Under the pieces are notes generated by a model that was not told the origin of the DNA, ran no database searches, and saw only the letters and a program-made list of their open reading frames with translations. A stretch of 64,000 nt of DNA. It comes from Cladopsammia gracilis. Taxonomy: Eukaryota > Cnidaria > Anthozoa > Scleractinia > Dendrophylliidae. The position numbers were made by a program, and so were the translations under genes. The stretch spans positions 955,501 to 1,019,500 of the forward strand of contig JAJGOT010000037.1 of the NCBI GenBank assembly GCA_022457155.1. The letters run 5' to 3'. This document shows, piece by piece, positions 40,134-50,500 of this stretch (within the stretch, counting starts at the first letter, position 1; each line of letters begins with the position of its first letter).

Positions 40134-40558
40134 TATCGTCTTAGCGCGAAACGTCATTCAATGAACCACAAAAACTACTCGAATAAAATGTCCTAGAAAA
40201 AGTCTTTAGAATGATGCTTTGCGCGTGCGGCAGTCAAAACCGGAAGTGAGCTTGTCACGCAATCTCTCCTCACAAATTCAGTAGTGTTTTATCTAAAATG
40301 AAGTGCGAAAAACGTACAAAAACTAATTGCTTTAAAGTGGCACAAAAACAGACGGTAAGAATAATTTTATTTATAAAACTTGTATCCAATTTTTAACGCG
40401 ATGCCACGTTAGTTACCAACGTCTGCCGGATTTGGCAATTTGAGTTGTCGGAAAACTATTGGTTCTCAATAATCTGGAATCTGATTGGTCCACGCTTGTT
40501 CGATTCCCCGCATTCAAAAACTCAGAATCCTCTGGTGCTGCATTCACGAAAATTCAAG
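40134..40558. promoter_or_regulatory. Bidirectional promoter between two cyclophilin genes
   Basis: The two divergent start codons are 425 bp apart, so both genes probably share this region. It holds an ETS-type ACCGGAAGTG (40239-40248), typical of TATA-less bidirectional promoters, and an exact ERSE-II at 40484-40494. No TATA box is seen. Confidence 0.65.
40484..40494. promoter_or_regulatory. ERSE-II element, ATTGGTCCACG
   Basis: An exact match to the ERSE-II consensus ATTGGNCCACG, bound by NF-Y with ATF6 or XBP1 in the unfolded-protein response. It lies 65 bp upstream of ATG 40559. Cyclophilin B is a known ER-stress target in vertebrates, so the site fits the gene it precedes. Confidence 0.7.
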
Positions 40559-43500
40559 ATGTCCTCGTGGTTGTACTTGGCTGTAATGGCCTGTGCGTGT
40601 TTCGGCGCTCAAGCCGACAATAAAGACGCTTTGGTCACTAAGAAGGTGTTTTTTGATGTCACAATCGGTGGCGAGAAAGCTGGCAGAATTGTAATTGGAT
40701 TATTCGGAAAGACGGTACCAAGGACTGCTGATAATTTTTACCAACTTGCAACTCACGAGGTTAGTAACTTATAGCAGTAGCAGGTAATAGTGATTTAGTG
40801 TGTTGTGATGCTTTTATGTTCCCACTGATCGGAACTTTGAAATGCTATAAGCTTATATGTTCTGAACTGCAAAGAGCACTCACTTTATATTTTATCAAGA
40901 CTAGCTGACACCAGACATGATAAGCTAAGTTCGTAGATGAATTGGGCCAGGCCTTAAAGTTATACTCCTAATGTTTTATTCAAATCCACGTGTGCTTTTT
41001 GTCCATGCAGGTGTGTAGACCTTTTCTTGGTGTTCAACAATAAAAAAATCAACCTTTTATTTTTTACACAGATATTATTTATTACAGTATTTCCTCAAAT
41101 AACTGTTCGAATAATAGCCGGGAGCGATTATTAATTCTTTCACTCCAAAGGGGGGCAATTATTGAAGGGGAGGCGGTTAATCGAGGTGGGGGGTGGGGGG
41201 GCACCGATTATTTCAAATATTATTTCTAAGGTGCTAGTTAGGGAGCTGAAAAAAATAAAGAGTCAAATACTTGAATGTTACCATGAAAAACGATTTGAAA
41301 TCTGTGCTCTTGTAACTTTTCGTAATTATAACAATTAAAATAATAAAAGCTTGTTTTCTACTAGACTGTTCAAACTCCCCTATTTTCCTGTATGTTAGTC
41401 GAGTTCGATCCTTCAGTTAGCCGCCATCTTGAATGACGCGATAAAAACTGGAGAGAATACAAAAACTGCCCGGGGGGCGGGGGGCGGGGGGCGGGGGAGG
41501 GTGGATGCAGGAAAAATAGCTAACTCTAACCCTAATCCCTATTTTTTCCACTCGCTCACCCCTCACGCTGTAAACCCAACACCCGTCCCCGCAGGATTTT
41601 TGCACTCTCCCCAGCTTTCACTCCCATGAAAAACAAAAATTGCGGCTGACTCAAACTTGTGATCAATCTCGACTGATCACACGGAAATATAGTGGACTGT
41701 AAACAGTCTAGTTTCCTACATGTATACAAGAAGTTAATTTTTAACTTGAGTAGAAAGGGGTGAAAGAATGTGGAGAGGATGGGGGGCAATCAATTGAGGG
41801 AGCCAATTATTTCACATATTTCCCATCAAAGGGGCAATTGTTTGCGGTATGGTATTTGACACTCAAAAAAATTGCATAACCATGCATGTAATCTGAAACT
41901 TTAAATGAATGGAGGAAATGAAATGGAAATGTTGATTTGAAAAACAACAATATTTCCAATGCCTTTATTTATGGTGTTGAATTGAATGCCCATACATTTT
42001 CTTTAAAATTTGGCTGTTTAATACCGACACCCATTATAAGGGCAAGGGACAGTTTTTCCTGTCCAGAATAAAACAATCTCATACAAATTTAACCTCATCA
42101 ATACAGACAATTTGGCTTAAACTCTAAGGGTTTAAATCTTCTGGTTATAATTATTTAGTGTTTTAGTGGGGTTATAAGTGATAATTCACTGCAGTTTTCC
42201 ATAAGAACAATAGAACGCTTAAATTACATCATTCATTCACTCCATTCATATGGACAGTTTCCATGGTCTCTTCTGTGTCCATATTAACAGGGTTTGACTG
42301 TATTTACATTGGGGGGGGGGGGGGGGGGGCTTAAGCACAAGTATCATCAAACATGGCTGTATGAACACTGTTCCCTGAGTTGTATTAGTGATCTTCATTG
42401 ACAGGTTGCTATTTCCTGCTGATTCTCTACTTTGAGCCTTTTATCTATCAATCAAAAGTGGCCCAAACATTGTAGCCTCTCAGAATTGTCTTCTGCACGC
42501 TCAGCTGTTGTTATGTTTTCCCTAGCATTTTGCTGGAAATGCATGCAGCATTCTTCAAATTCATCATATGACTGAGATAAAGGCCCTGTCCACACGTATC
42601 CGGATATTTTTGAAAACGGAGATTTTTTCTCCGTATTCGAAAACATCCGCGTCCACACGGACCGTATTACAATCGTATTTGCCCGTCCACACGTATACGC
42701 GAAAATTTTTCGAATACGCTAGACTTCACATGATGAGCATGCGCAGGCTACTGGCACATGCGCGCTGTGAGAAGCATAAGCCCGCGAAAATCAAAGAGTT
42801 TGCCGCCATCTTTGTTTTGACGTCATCGTATTCGAAAACCTTCGTTTTCGACCGTCTACACGAATACGATAAATCTCCGTTTTTAAAAATCTACAGTCTG
42901 GAGAGCGTATTCAAAAACCTCCGTATTTGTTGCCGAAAACGCCGTTTACGTGTGGACGGGAGGTGCAAACGAAGAAAAAAATCTCCGTTTTCGAAAATAT
43001 CCGGATACGTGTGGACGGGGCCAAAGTCAAGACCGATGGAAAAATCAGTGTTCTTACCAGGATTATCAGCACTGGGGTCCACAGGACCCATAGAGAAGCT
43101 AAAAGGGGGTCATGAGGGAGAAAAGTGGGTCACAATTTTTTGACACAATTAACTCAACATTTTTTTCCAGCAAATACCCCAAACAACCTTAGATAATAAA
43201 TGCTCTGGGTGCTTTCTAAAGAGGCCATAACCAATCAAATTTTGGCTTATATTATAGAGAAATGTGCATTCGTAATACGTTTTCTTCCCCTCCCCTTTCT
43301 TTCTTTCTTTCTTTCTTTTTTTTTTTTGCTTCTTTGCGCCCTTGAGATCCCTTGGGCTTATAATAGTGCGGCATTCCCCGAAAAAGTGCGGCAATGCCAC
43401 GGTCTGGTAAGAACACTGGAAAATATTTAGCTTTTGACCTGTACACTCCTGGATCCAACACCATGACCTCAGATCAAGCCAAATATTTTCTCTTCTGGCC

Positions 43501-45635
43501 TTCACTGACATAGTGTTTCACTTGATCACTTGAAACCACTTGGATCACTTGAAACCTTTGTTGAATATTTCTCCATTTTTTTATCTCCTTAACACAGAAA
43601 GGCTATGGATACAAGGGCAGCATTTTCCACCGAGTCATTGACGGCTTTATGATCCAAGGTAATCTTTGTTTTCTTGCGGCCCAGATTTTGTGCTCCCAGG
43701 GTCCTGCTTCTTGTATATCAAAGACAATAAGTATAAATTATATCAATGATACTTAATTTCTTGTTTGAATAGGTGGTGACTTCACAAACAAGGATGGTAC
43801 TGGAGGTAGATCATTTGTTTTACTCCTATAGTGTAAATAAGTAATTTATCAGTTGAAAAAATGTGCCACATAAAATGATAAGGCTTTAATAACAAAAAAA
43901 AAATGTTCTTTATATCAGGCTTTTAGCCAGAAACTGAATAGTGGACGTCCTAAAGATATTTCCCATCATGACTTTTTAAAGGAGTAGGTGCAATTTTCAT
44001 GAATTTCTTCGCAAAGTGGGCGTCCACAGGACGCCTGGACACCCTGCTGGCTAAAAGCTTGCTTTATATTAAAGGCATCTATGCTGCTCTGTTGCTTCTC
44101 AAATCAATATTTCCCTGGAATATCTGTCAGTAATAATATTTAAGCAGGCTCTTGCTTTAAAAAATTTTCTTGTCATTAAAGGTAAAAGCATCTATGGTGA
44201 TCGTTTCAAGGATGAGAATTTTAAGCTAACACACTATGGTGCTGGCTGGCTGAGTATGGCCAATGCTGGAAAAGATACAAATGGTTCGCAGTTCTTCATC
44301 ACAACAGTAAAAACAGAGTGGCTGGATGGAAGACATGTTGTGTTTGGAAAAGTGCTAGAAGGAATGGTATGTATAACTTAGTCTTAACAACAAGCCATTT
44401 CCCAAATAACGTACACCAATAAATCACATATTTGTAGTAACATGTCAGATTTTACTATATCTAATATAAAGCTTCATGTAGTCTGTGATATTGTTTTTCT
44501 GTGTGATGTCAGAACATTTTTGAAAAAAATATCATACCAAATGAAACATAAAAGCCAAGTTAAAGACTTTTCACACCAAAAAGATTACAGAGTAACTGAC
44601 TCGTCCCCAGTTGTCCCTCTTGGCAAGATGTGGGAGACGTGCATGGGGGATAGATGCAGGACACAAGCAGTGCGACCGAAGGGGGCGATGGGAGAAAGGG
44701 AAACAACTGGGGACAAGTCAGATGGCATAATATAAAAGTTTCTTGTGGATGCACTGTGGTCTAGTGGTTAGCACGTCAGACTTTCAACCTTAAGGTCAGT
44801 GCTTTGAGCCTGGTCTCTACCGTTGTGTTGTTCCCTTAGACAAGAAACTGTGCTCCACATTGATTGTCCAGGTGTATTAATAGGTACTGGCGACATAATG
44901 CTGGGGGTAACCTTGCGATGGATTAGCCTCCCATCCAGGGGGAGTAGTAATACTCTCTGTCACTTATTGCTACAGAAACCGGATTAAGATCTGGCAGTTG
45001 TGAGACAAAAAAAAAAAATAGGCTTGGAAGACTTAACTTTTTTTTATAAAAGCTTTGTAAGTGAAGGGTGATCGAAATATAGGTGTCATGAAAAAGAGGA
45101 GTTTTTTTTGTCTTCCTTTGTTGTGGACCATATGTGGGTGGTGGGGGACTCTTTTGTTTGTGGAAAAAGGTAACTCTTAATCTCTACTATCAGAAACCCA
45201 TAAGTGGGTTGAAACGTGCAACTGTCTCTTGTACGCTTTAAAACAAGCTTCCGATTATTCAATTTGCTAAGAAGTTGTTACAGCCATATTTGGAAAATCA
45301 AGATAAAAATATTAACCAATCAATTCGCTAGAACAACTTGCTTCCAATCTCTAGGGACCGAGGGGTTTCCAAATATGGTACTAAGCAAAAAATGAATATT
45401 CGGCAGCTGTGAATGCGAGTTACATGTTTCAACCCACTTATGGGTTTCTGCTACTATATATAGTGACATTTATTAATTTTTGTTTCTCTTGGTTATTTTG
45501 TAGGATGTTGTCAGAAAGATAGAGAAAACACAAACTGATGGGCGTGATAAACCAAAAAAAGAGGTCCAAATAGCTGACTCTGGATCACTTCCAGTTGATA
45601 AACCATTTACAGTTCCTAAGGAAGATGCCCAGTAA
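40559..45635 (+). CDS. Secreted cyclophilin (CypB-like), five exons
   Basis: Exons 40559-40759, 43598-43658, 43773-43805, 44182-44366, 45504-45635; all GT-AG, 203 residues, frame closes at TAA. A short signal peptide ([19 protein letters not shown]) points to the ER. The isomerase core is intact: [39 protein letters not shown], so activity and cyclosporin binding are expected. Exon 3 is only 33 bp. An AATAAA at 45894-45899 marks the 3' end. Compared with the neighbour on minus, the intron after the signal peptide is missing, while the other four junctions are the same. The C-terminus ([12 protein letters not shown]) lacks a KDEL signal. Introns 1 and 4 contain MITEs and a SINE. Confidence 0.92.
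40760..43597. other. Intron 1 of the second cyclophilin gene
   Basis: 2.8 kb with a degraded inverted-repeat element (about 41085-41855, AATAATAGCC and GGGGGCAATYATTGA motifs mirrored), a poly-G tract at 42311-42329, the MITE 42582-43022 and (CTTT)n at 43300-43327. Short ORFs here do not match any protein I know. Confidence 0.6.
42582..43022. mobile_element. MITE of the GTCCACACGTATCCG family
   Basis: 441 bp with ends GGCCCTGTCCACACGTATCC and complement to 43022; flanked by AAA on both sides. ORFs 42452-42658, 42568-43143 and 42891-43091 overlap the element and are artefacts of its repeated sequence. Confidence 0.85.
44750..45015 (+). mobile_element. tRNA-derived SINE
   Basis: The head has a pol III A box (TGGTCTAGTGGTTAGCACG) and a B-box-like GCTTTGAGCCTGG at tRNA spacing. 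A body follows with CGATGGATTAGCCTCCCATC and CCAGGGGGAGTAG, a motif I recall from SINEs of many marine invertebrates, and then an A-rich tail at 45006-45018. Not a functional tRNA gene, since no cloverleaf closes. Lies in intron 4, same orientation as the gene. Confidence 0.8.
45191..45450. mobile_element. 260 bp TIR element with 7 bp CTACTAT duplication
   Basis: Ends CAGAAACCCATAAGTGGGTT and complement at 45431-45450, flanked by CTACTAT on both sides (45184-45190, 45451-45457). Inside, CCATATTTGG and CCAAATATGG pair again. Noncoding; family not assigned. Confidence 0.8.
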
Positions 45636-46320
45636 TAAGACTAATAACTCGCCTGACATGCATAATTAAGTGCTGCCAATAATCACACAAGTCTTTCAAT
45701 TTATGATAACTAGATGTTAGATAAATGATTTTTTTTCTTTACATTTTTCCTTCACATTTAAAAGGTACATAATTGATGTGAAATTGGTGTTGTCATCTTA
45801 ATGTTTTGGTATCTTTTATAACCAATAATTTACTGATTTCAATGACATGGATTCTCCGGTGAATATGTCATTTTGTACTTCTCAAAAACTTGAAATAAAA
45901 CCACAGTCAAAACACTGTTAATATAGTGTCTCTTTATGTTTTGTTATTTTAACTTTTAAAAAATGGCTCCAAACTTGTGAAAATGATATTTTTGCTTATT
46001 TTTTCCTTCCCTCCCCACGCGTACCTATGCAGGGCCGTAGCAATCCTTGAAAAACTGGGGGGGGGGGGGGAGGTTTGGGGTGGGGTCACAAATGTTTCGG
46101 ACCCAATGGATGGGATTCTGCCCGTCCTTTTTAGGGGGGTCCGGAAACTGCATTTTCCAGCGTTTTGGGCTTTTAAATTTCAAGTTTTTGATCGATGAAA
46201 ACTCTTTCTAAACTGACACTTATACAAAGCAGAGCACATTTCCATGATCCAAAAGGTTTAGTGAAGTAATTAAACATGATCACACAAACATCAATATCTA
46301 TTTCCATAGTTTTTTCTTAA
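45636..46320. other. 3' UTR and intergenic DNA, poly-G tract
   Basis: The gene's polyA signal is at 45894-45899. A G run at 46058-46070 and a GGGGG-rich segment follow. No gene is seen. Confidence 0.5.
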
Positions 46321-46330
46321 GTTTCTGCTA

Positions 46331-46748
46331 ATGCCGTTCGAAGGCAGTTGCGTGATCTTAGTCATAAGATTGGCCCTACTTTGCAGCCAGGCCCTACTTT
46401 GCAGCAGGAAATTAGAACAAGATCTCAAACCTAAAGAAGCCAAGCCGTCAATTGTCAATCAGCAATGCGTTGTTTATCGTTTTGTATGTGATCTGTGCGA
46501 TGCAGATTATGTCGGCTACACAGCCCGGCACCTTTTTCAACGTGTTGCTGAGCACAAAAATTCGGCAATTGACAAACATTTCCATGAAGCGCACGGTGGG
46601 AGCGATCTTTTGAATGAGAGCCATTTTAAGATTGAGAAGGTGTCAAGGCAAATTTGATTGTTTAGTGTTTGAAATGCTTTACATCAAGAAATTCAAACCT
46701 AATTTGAACGTCCAAACGGACTCCATACGTGCGAAACTTTTTGTTTAA
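46331..46748 (+). pseudogene. Second Penelope-like family, GIY-YIG end
   Basis: The frame from about 46331 contains CVVYRFVCDLCDADYVGYTA then RHLFQRVAEHK, a GIY-YIG nuclease core with the conserved arginine. A frameshift near 46653 moves the rest to another frame, where GKFDCLVFEMLYIKKFKPNL and DSIRAKLFV complete the usual ending with TAA 46746-46748. The sequence differs strongly from the element at 16121-18025, so it is another family. A GAAACGTC hairpin follows at 46829-46862. Confidence 0.8.
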
Positions 46749-46828
46749 CTTGTGATTTTCGCAATTATTTTCATCATTTATTGTTCGTCTTAGTATTTAT
46801 AGAACCTAGTTTTTTATACATTTTTGAC

Positions 46829-46862
46829 TTGATAAGGACGTTACGGTAACGTCGAAACGTCG
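46829..46862 (+). ncRNA. Hammerhead-like motif at the end of a Penelope-like remnant
   Basis: TTGATAAG, then a perfect GACGTTAC/GTAACGTC stem, then GAAACGTC. This matches the order of the hammerhead core (CUGANGA, stem II, GAAA) but with changed core bases, so cleavage is doubtful. Hammerhead ribozymes are known in Penelope-like elements. Confidence 0.4.
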
Positions 46863-47109
46863 TCAGCTTTTTAGCTTTTTAAAAATTTTACAATGTTTTT
46901 AAGAAATGTTTTGTCGCAATTTTTTATAGTTAAATGTTTTTTTAAGTCACTTCTTTTTCTTATATTCCCAATAAAATTCTAATGATAGTTGCCTATCTTG
47001 GTCAAGGGAAACACAACAGTTGAACAGTACTTTCTACACTGTCTCGGCAAACCATTGAATATTGAAAAAAGTAAAACACTTCGGAATGTCAATTACGAAA
47101 TAAAATAAC

Positions 47110-47131
47110 TTGGGGGGGGGGGGGGGGGGGG
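47110..47131. repeat. Poly-G tract
   Basis: About 20 consecutive G upstream of the third cyclophilin gene. Similar runs are scattered across the window, mostly near AGTGGCGGATC-type element ends. Confidence 0.8.
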
Positions 47132-47396
47132 CGTGCCCCTCCCCTTGCTAAGGCCCAGGTACCTAGCGCTCCGCCCTCGTTGTTCGCGCTTCGCACCCCA
47201 AAAGGTCCCAAAAGCGAAGCACTCGGCTATTTTAGAATAAGCCATTCAGGGAATTATGAGAGAAGATAAGAGCGTTAATCTCAGGCTGCTCGTAGCCTAA
47301 GAAGACAGAAATCAAAGCATTCTACTGCCCTAGGACTTGCTAAAATATGACCGTCTACACGGCGCGTACCCATTTGAATGTTGCGTTACGCTGGCC

Positions 47397-47403
47397 TATA
47401 AAA
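47397..47403 (+). promoter_or_regulatory. TATA box of the third cyclophilin gene
   Basis: CCTATAAAAAGC, about 190 bp before ATG 47588 and 68 bp before the in-frame ATG 47465. It is the only good TATA box seen for the four cyclophilins. Confidence 0.55.
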
Positions 47404-47587
47404 AGCACAAAACATAACAGGACAATCCCTTATTGATCACAAGCACAGTACAGAGGGGTCATTGATGATCAGACGTGTACGTGGCATCGAATTTGAAACC
47501 GCGTTCACTTCTGCTACTTTACATCGGGCTGGAAAAAGTTATCGTTTCATTCTCGTTCTAACTCCTTCCATCAACGTCTTGTTCAAA

Positions 47588-50500
47588 ATGTTTCTCTTCA
47601 TTGCAGTCGTCTGCTGCCTCAACGCTCTTTTTGCGCATGATGTTCACGCCGATTCGGATACTTTGATAACAAACAAGGCGTTTCTAGACATCAGTATCGG
47701 AGGACAACCCAAAGGGAGAATAGTTATAGGGCTGTTCGGAAAAACAGTCCCCAAAACTGTCGAGAACTTCAAGGCCCTGGCTTCACATGAGGTGCGTATA
47801 TTCATCTTTTTATAAACCTGCAGAAATACACATTCCGAAAACAATTATAATCAATTTTATGACAAATCTGTCCAAGGATGAGATAAACGACATAAACATT
47901 CTTTTATACTTCTCATCATTGAGGAATTTATTAGTTTCTGTTTTATTAAAATTAGTCACCAGTCGACCAAACTTTTGAAATGAAGTCATATGCTCTAACT
48001 CGGTTCCTTAGGTCTTCCAAGTTCGAAAATTTTGAAAAATATATTTTGTAAGATATTTTTGAAAATATTTAATTGTAGTGGCACGTGGCGCACGCTTCAG
48101 TGCTACGTTTTCAGTCCTTGTCAGGCGCTCTTGTCACATAAGTACGTTATTAAAATGTTTCAGTTACGTTAAATCGCGTTTGTTTGTATTTTTTTTATCT
48201 TTAGTATGGCTATGGTTATAAAGGCGCTATTTTTCACCGTGTGATCAAGGATTTCATGATACAAGGTTTGTTTATTAATTTGTGATTTTGATATAGACTA
48301 AATGGCAGGATTCGTAAATTGAAAAAAGTAATTGCTCGTAGGCTTCGATCTCGTAAATTGTATAAATCACCACCCGCTATGGAAAGTAATTTTACAAGTT
48401 TAATGACTTGTTTGTTGCTAATCAACATTTCGTGCATGAACAGCACGTGTCTTGAAGCGTGAATACGGTAGGGCTGGGAATTTTTCTTTTTGTCTGTCTT
48501 TTAAAGTGCGTGACTCACGCGCGTTTCTGACTCGCGCTACCACAAAAGCGCCGCTTGTAGTCTACAACTGAATGTTGATACAGTGTATCTATACCATGGA
48601 TTCATGTTTGAGTCCCGTCTTCTATAGAACTGCAATATTTTGTGCGTGACATTTCCAGAATAACCTCTTAGGCTCTGATAATGTCACACCGCGCCTTGCG
48701 GTTGGACTACGAGCAATCTTTTCTTTCCCTCTCGCTCGAGAGACTGGGAACGATTGTAGAATATCCAGCCCATTCATTTACATGTGTCGGTACGCTTTGT
48801 AGAATGAGCCATATAACAATAGGCACTTTTGTGGTTTGCTCATATATTTTTTTACTTGAATTGTACGTTCCACCGAATGAAAATTGAAGTGTGACAAAGG
48901 TACCATGCAACAATATTTCGTTCAATTACTCGTCACGCAACGTAATAACTTGGATTGTTCGTTAGACCTCGCAACAAACCTTTCGTTATAAAATTGCTCG
49001 CATTTGTCATGTAACACGCTTGGTTTACTTGGATTGCCTGTTATACCCAATAAGGGGCTATGAGCTCCTGATCCAATGAAGATGATTGCGAAACAAATTT
49101 GTCGCTTGACTAACCTGCCTCCCACGGAAATCTTTTCCAGAGTAATTTTTACGCCCTCTGTTTTGGAATAGCACGGTTGCCATGGTAACCCAGGTAAGGC
49201 TTTTGGCAAAATAATATATATATATATATCTATTTTTTCAAATTTAGAGAGTTCTTTTTCATCGGCTTGACTTTTCTTTGACTTATTGTGTGTTCCTTAT
49301 GATTTTCAGCAGGGCTTTAGTAATGATAATACAAGTAACCTGGTATATGTACGTTTATTTTTTAATATTGTAGGTGGAGACTTCAGTGCTAATGGTGATG
49401 GCTCTGGATGTAAGTGGACACTCTTGATTTTTATCCCTTACAAATAGAAAATAAATAAGAGAATCCAAAATAATTCAATGGCATTGGATTTCTAGAACTC
49501 GCGATTTTGTTCCTTAAAAATGAAGTGCATTTTCATAATCATTACGGCTTGTCTAGGAAAATTAAGATTCAGCATCAACCCACCAATATTTAGATCATTC
49601 AGTGACCATCTAGTGTTTGTTTTGAGTTTCTATTTTTTATATCATTATCATAAGACATTATAAGGGGCGTGCCCAGCCTTTTTGCAAGGGGGCGGGGTTC
49701 ATTTCGTCCAAAATCAGTAATTGAAGGCAGTTCATTTACGCAGGCATTTAAAACGCATATGCATGTCACGTGCATGTCACGTGCAGGAAGGAAAAATTCT
49801 TGAAGTGAAACTAGTAAAAAAGCACCAGCTTCCTTTTTCTCGTTTTTAACCCTTGAATAAACGCATGCGTAATGACCGGGTTATCGGCAACGGTGGCTGA
49901 ATCACTCACTAACTCACTCAATCACTCACTCACTCACTCACTCCTTTCCATCAGCTGTAAACTTAGTGACGTAATGCTTTGTTACTAATGCGTTTCGTAA
50001 CAAGAACAAAGTCAATTCAGCGATCACAATAACTAATTTGTTGTAAACGAATATAAACAACAATAACCTTAAAGATGTTTCGCATTTGGAAATGCAACAT
50101 TGAAATCGATCTAAAAGGATTTTTCAACCGAGACACGCGTTTTGACGCGTATCTACCTTGAAACAACAAAATTTAGTCTTCATTAAGTATGTGTTCCTCA
50201 GTGGTCAAGTGGTTTAGTGTCAGGACTTGGTGTCGGGAGGCGTGAGGTTCCAGTCCAGCTCTGGACCTTCATTTTTTTTTCCTTTTTTGTTTCTTTTTCG
50301 GACTGGACATCATGAAAGTGCTGTAGTTTTTTTTTTGCGTTCGTCAAAAATCCTTACATTTAATTTTAAAAATTATCGAACCGTATCAGTGTGAAAACAT
50401 AAGCTTACCGCAATATTGCGTTACGCGTTAGCATTTCTTATTCACCGGTTGGTTCTTAGGAGCCTTTGATTATATTGAAATGTCGAAAAGGGGAGGGGAG

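Noticed and set aside
42452..43143. ORFs of 66-191 codons in the second cyclophilin's intron
   Set aside because: They overlap a MITE (42582-43022); codons reflect its TIRs and AAAACG repeats.
44750..44830. tRNA gene
   Set aside because: A and B boxes are present but the acceptor stem does not close and a SINE body follows.
50195..50270. tRNA gene
   Set aside because: tRNA-like boxes only, within a dispersed repeat found also at 31540-32030.
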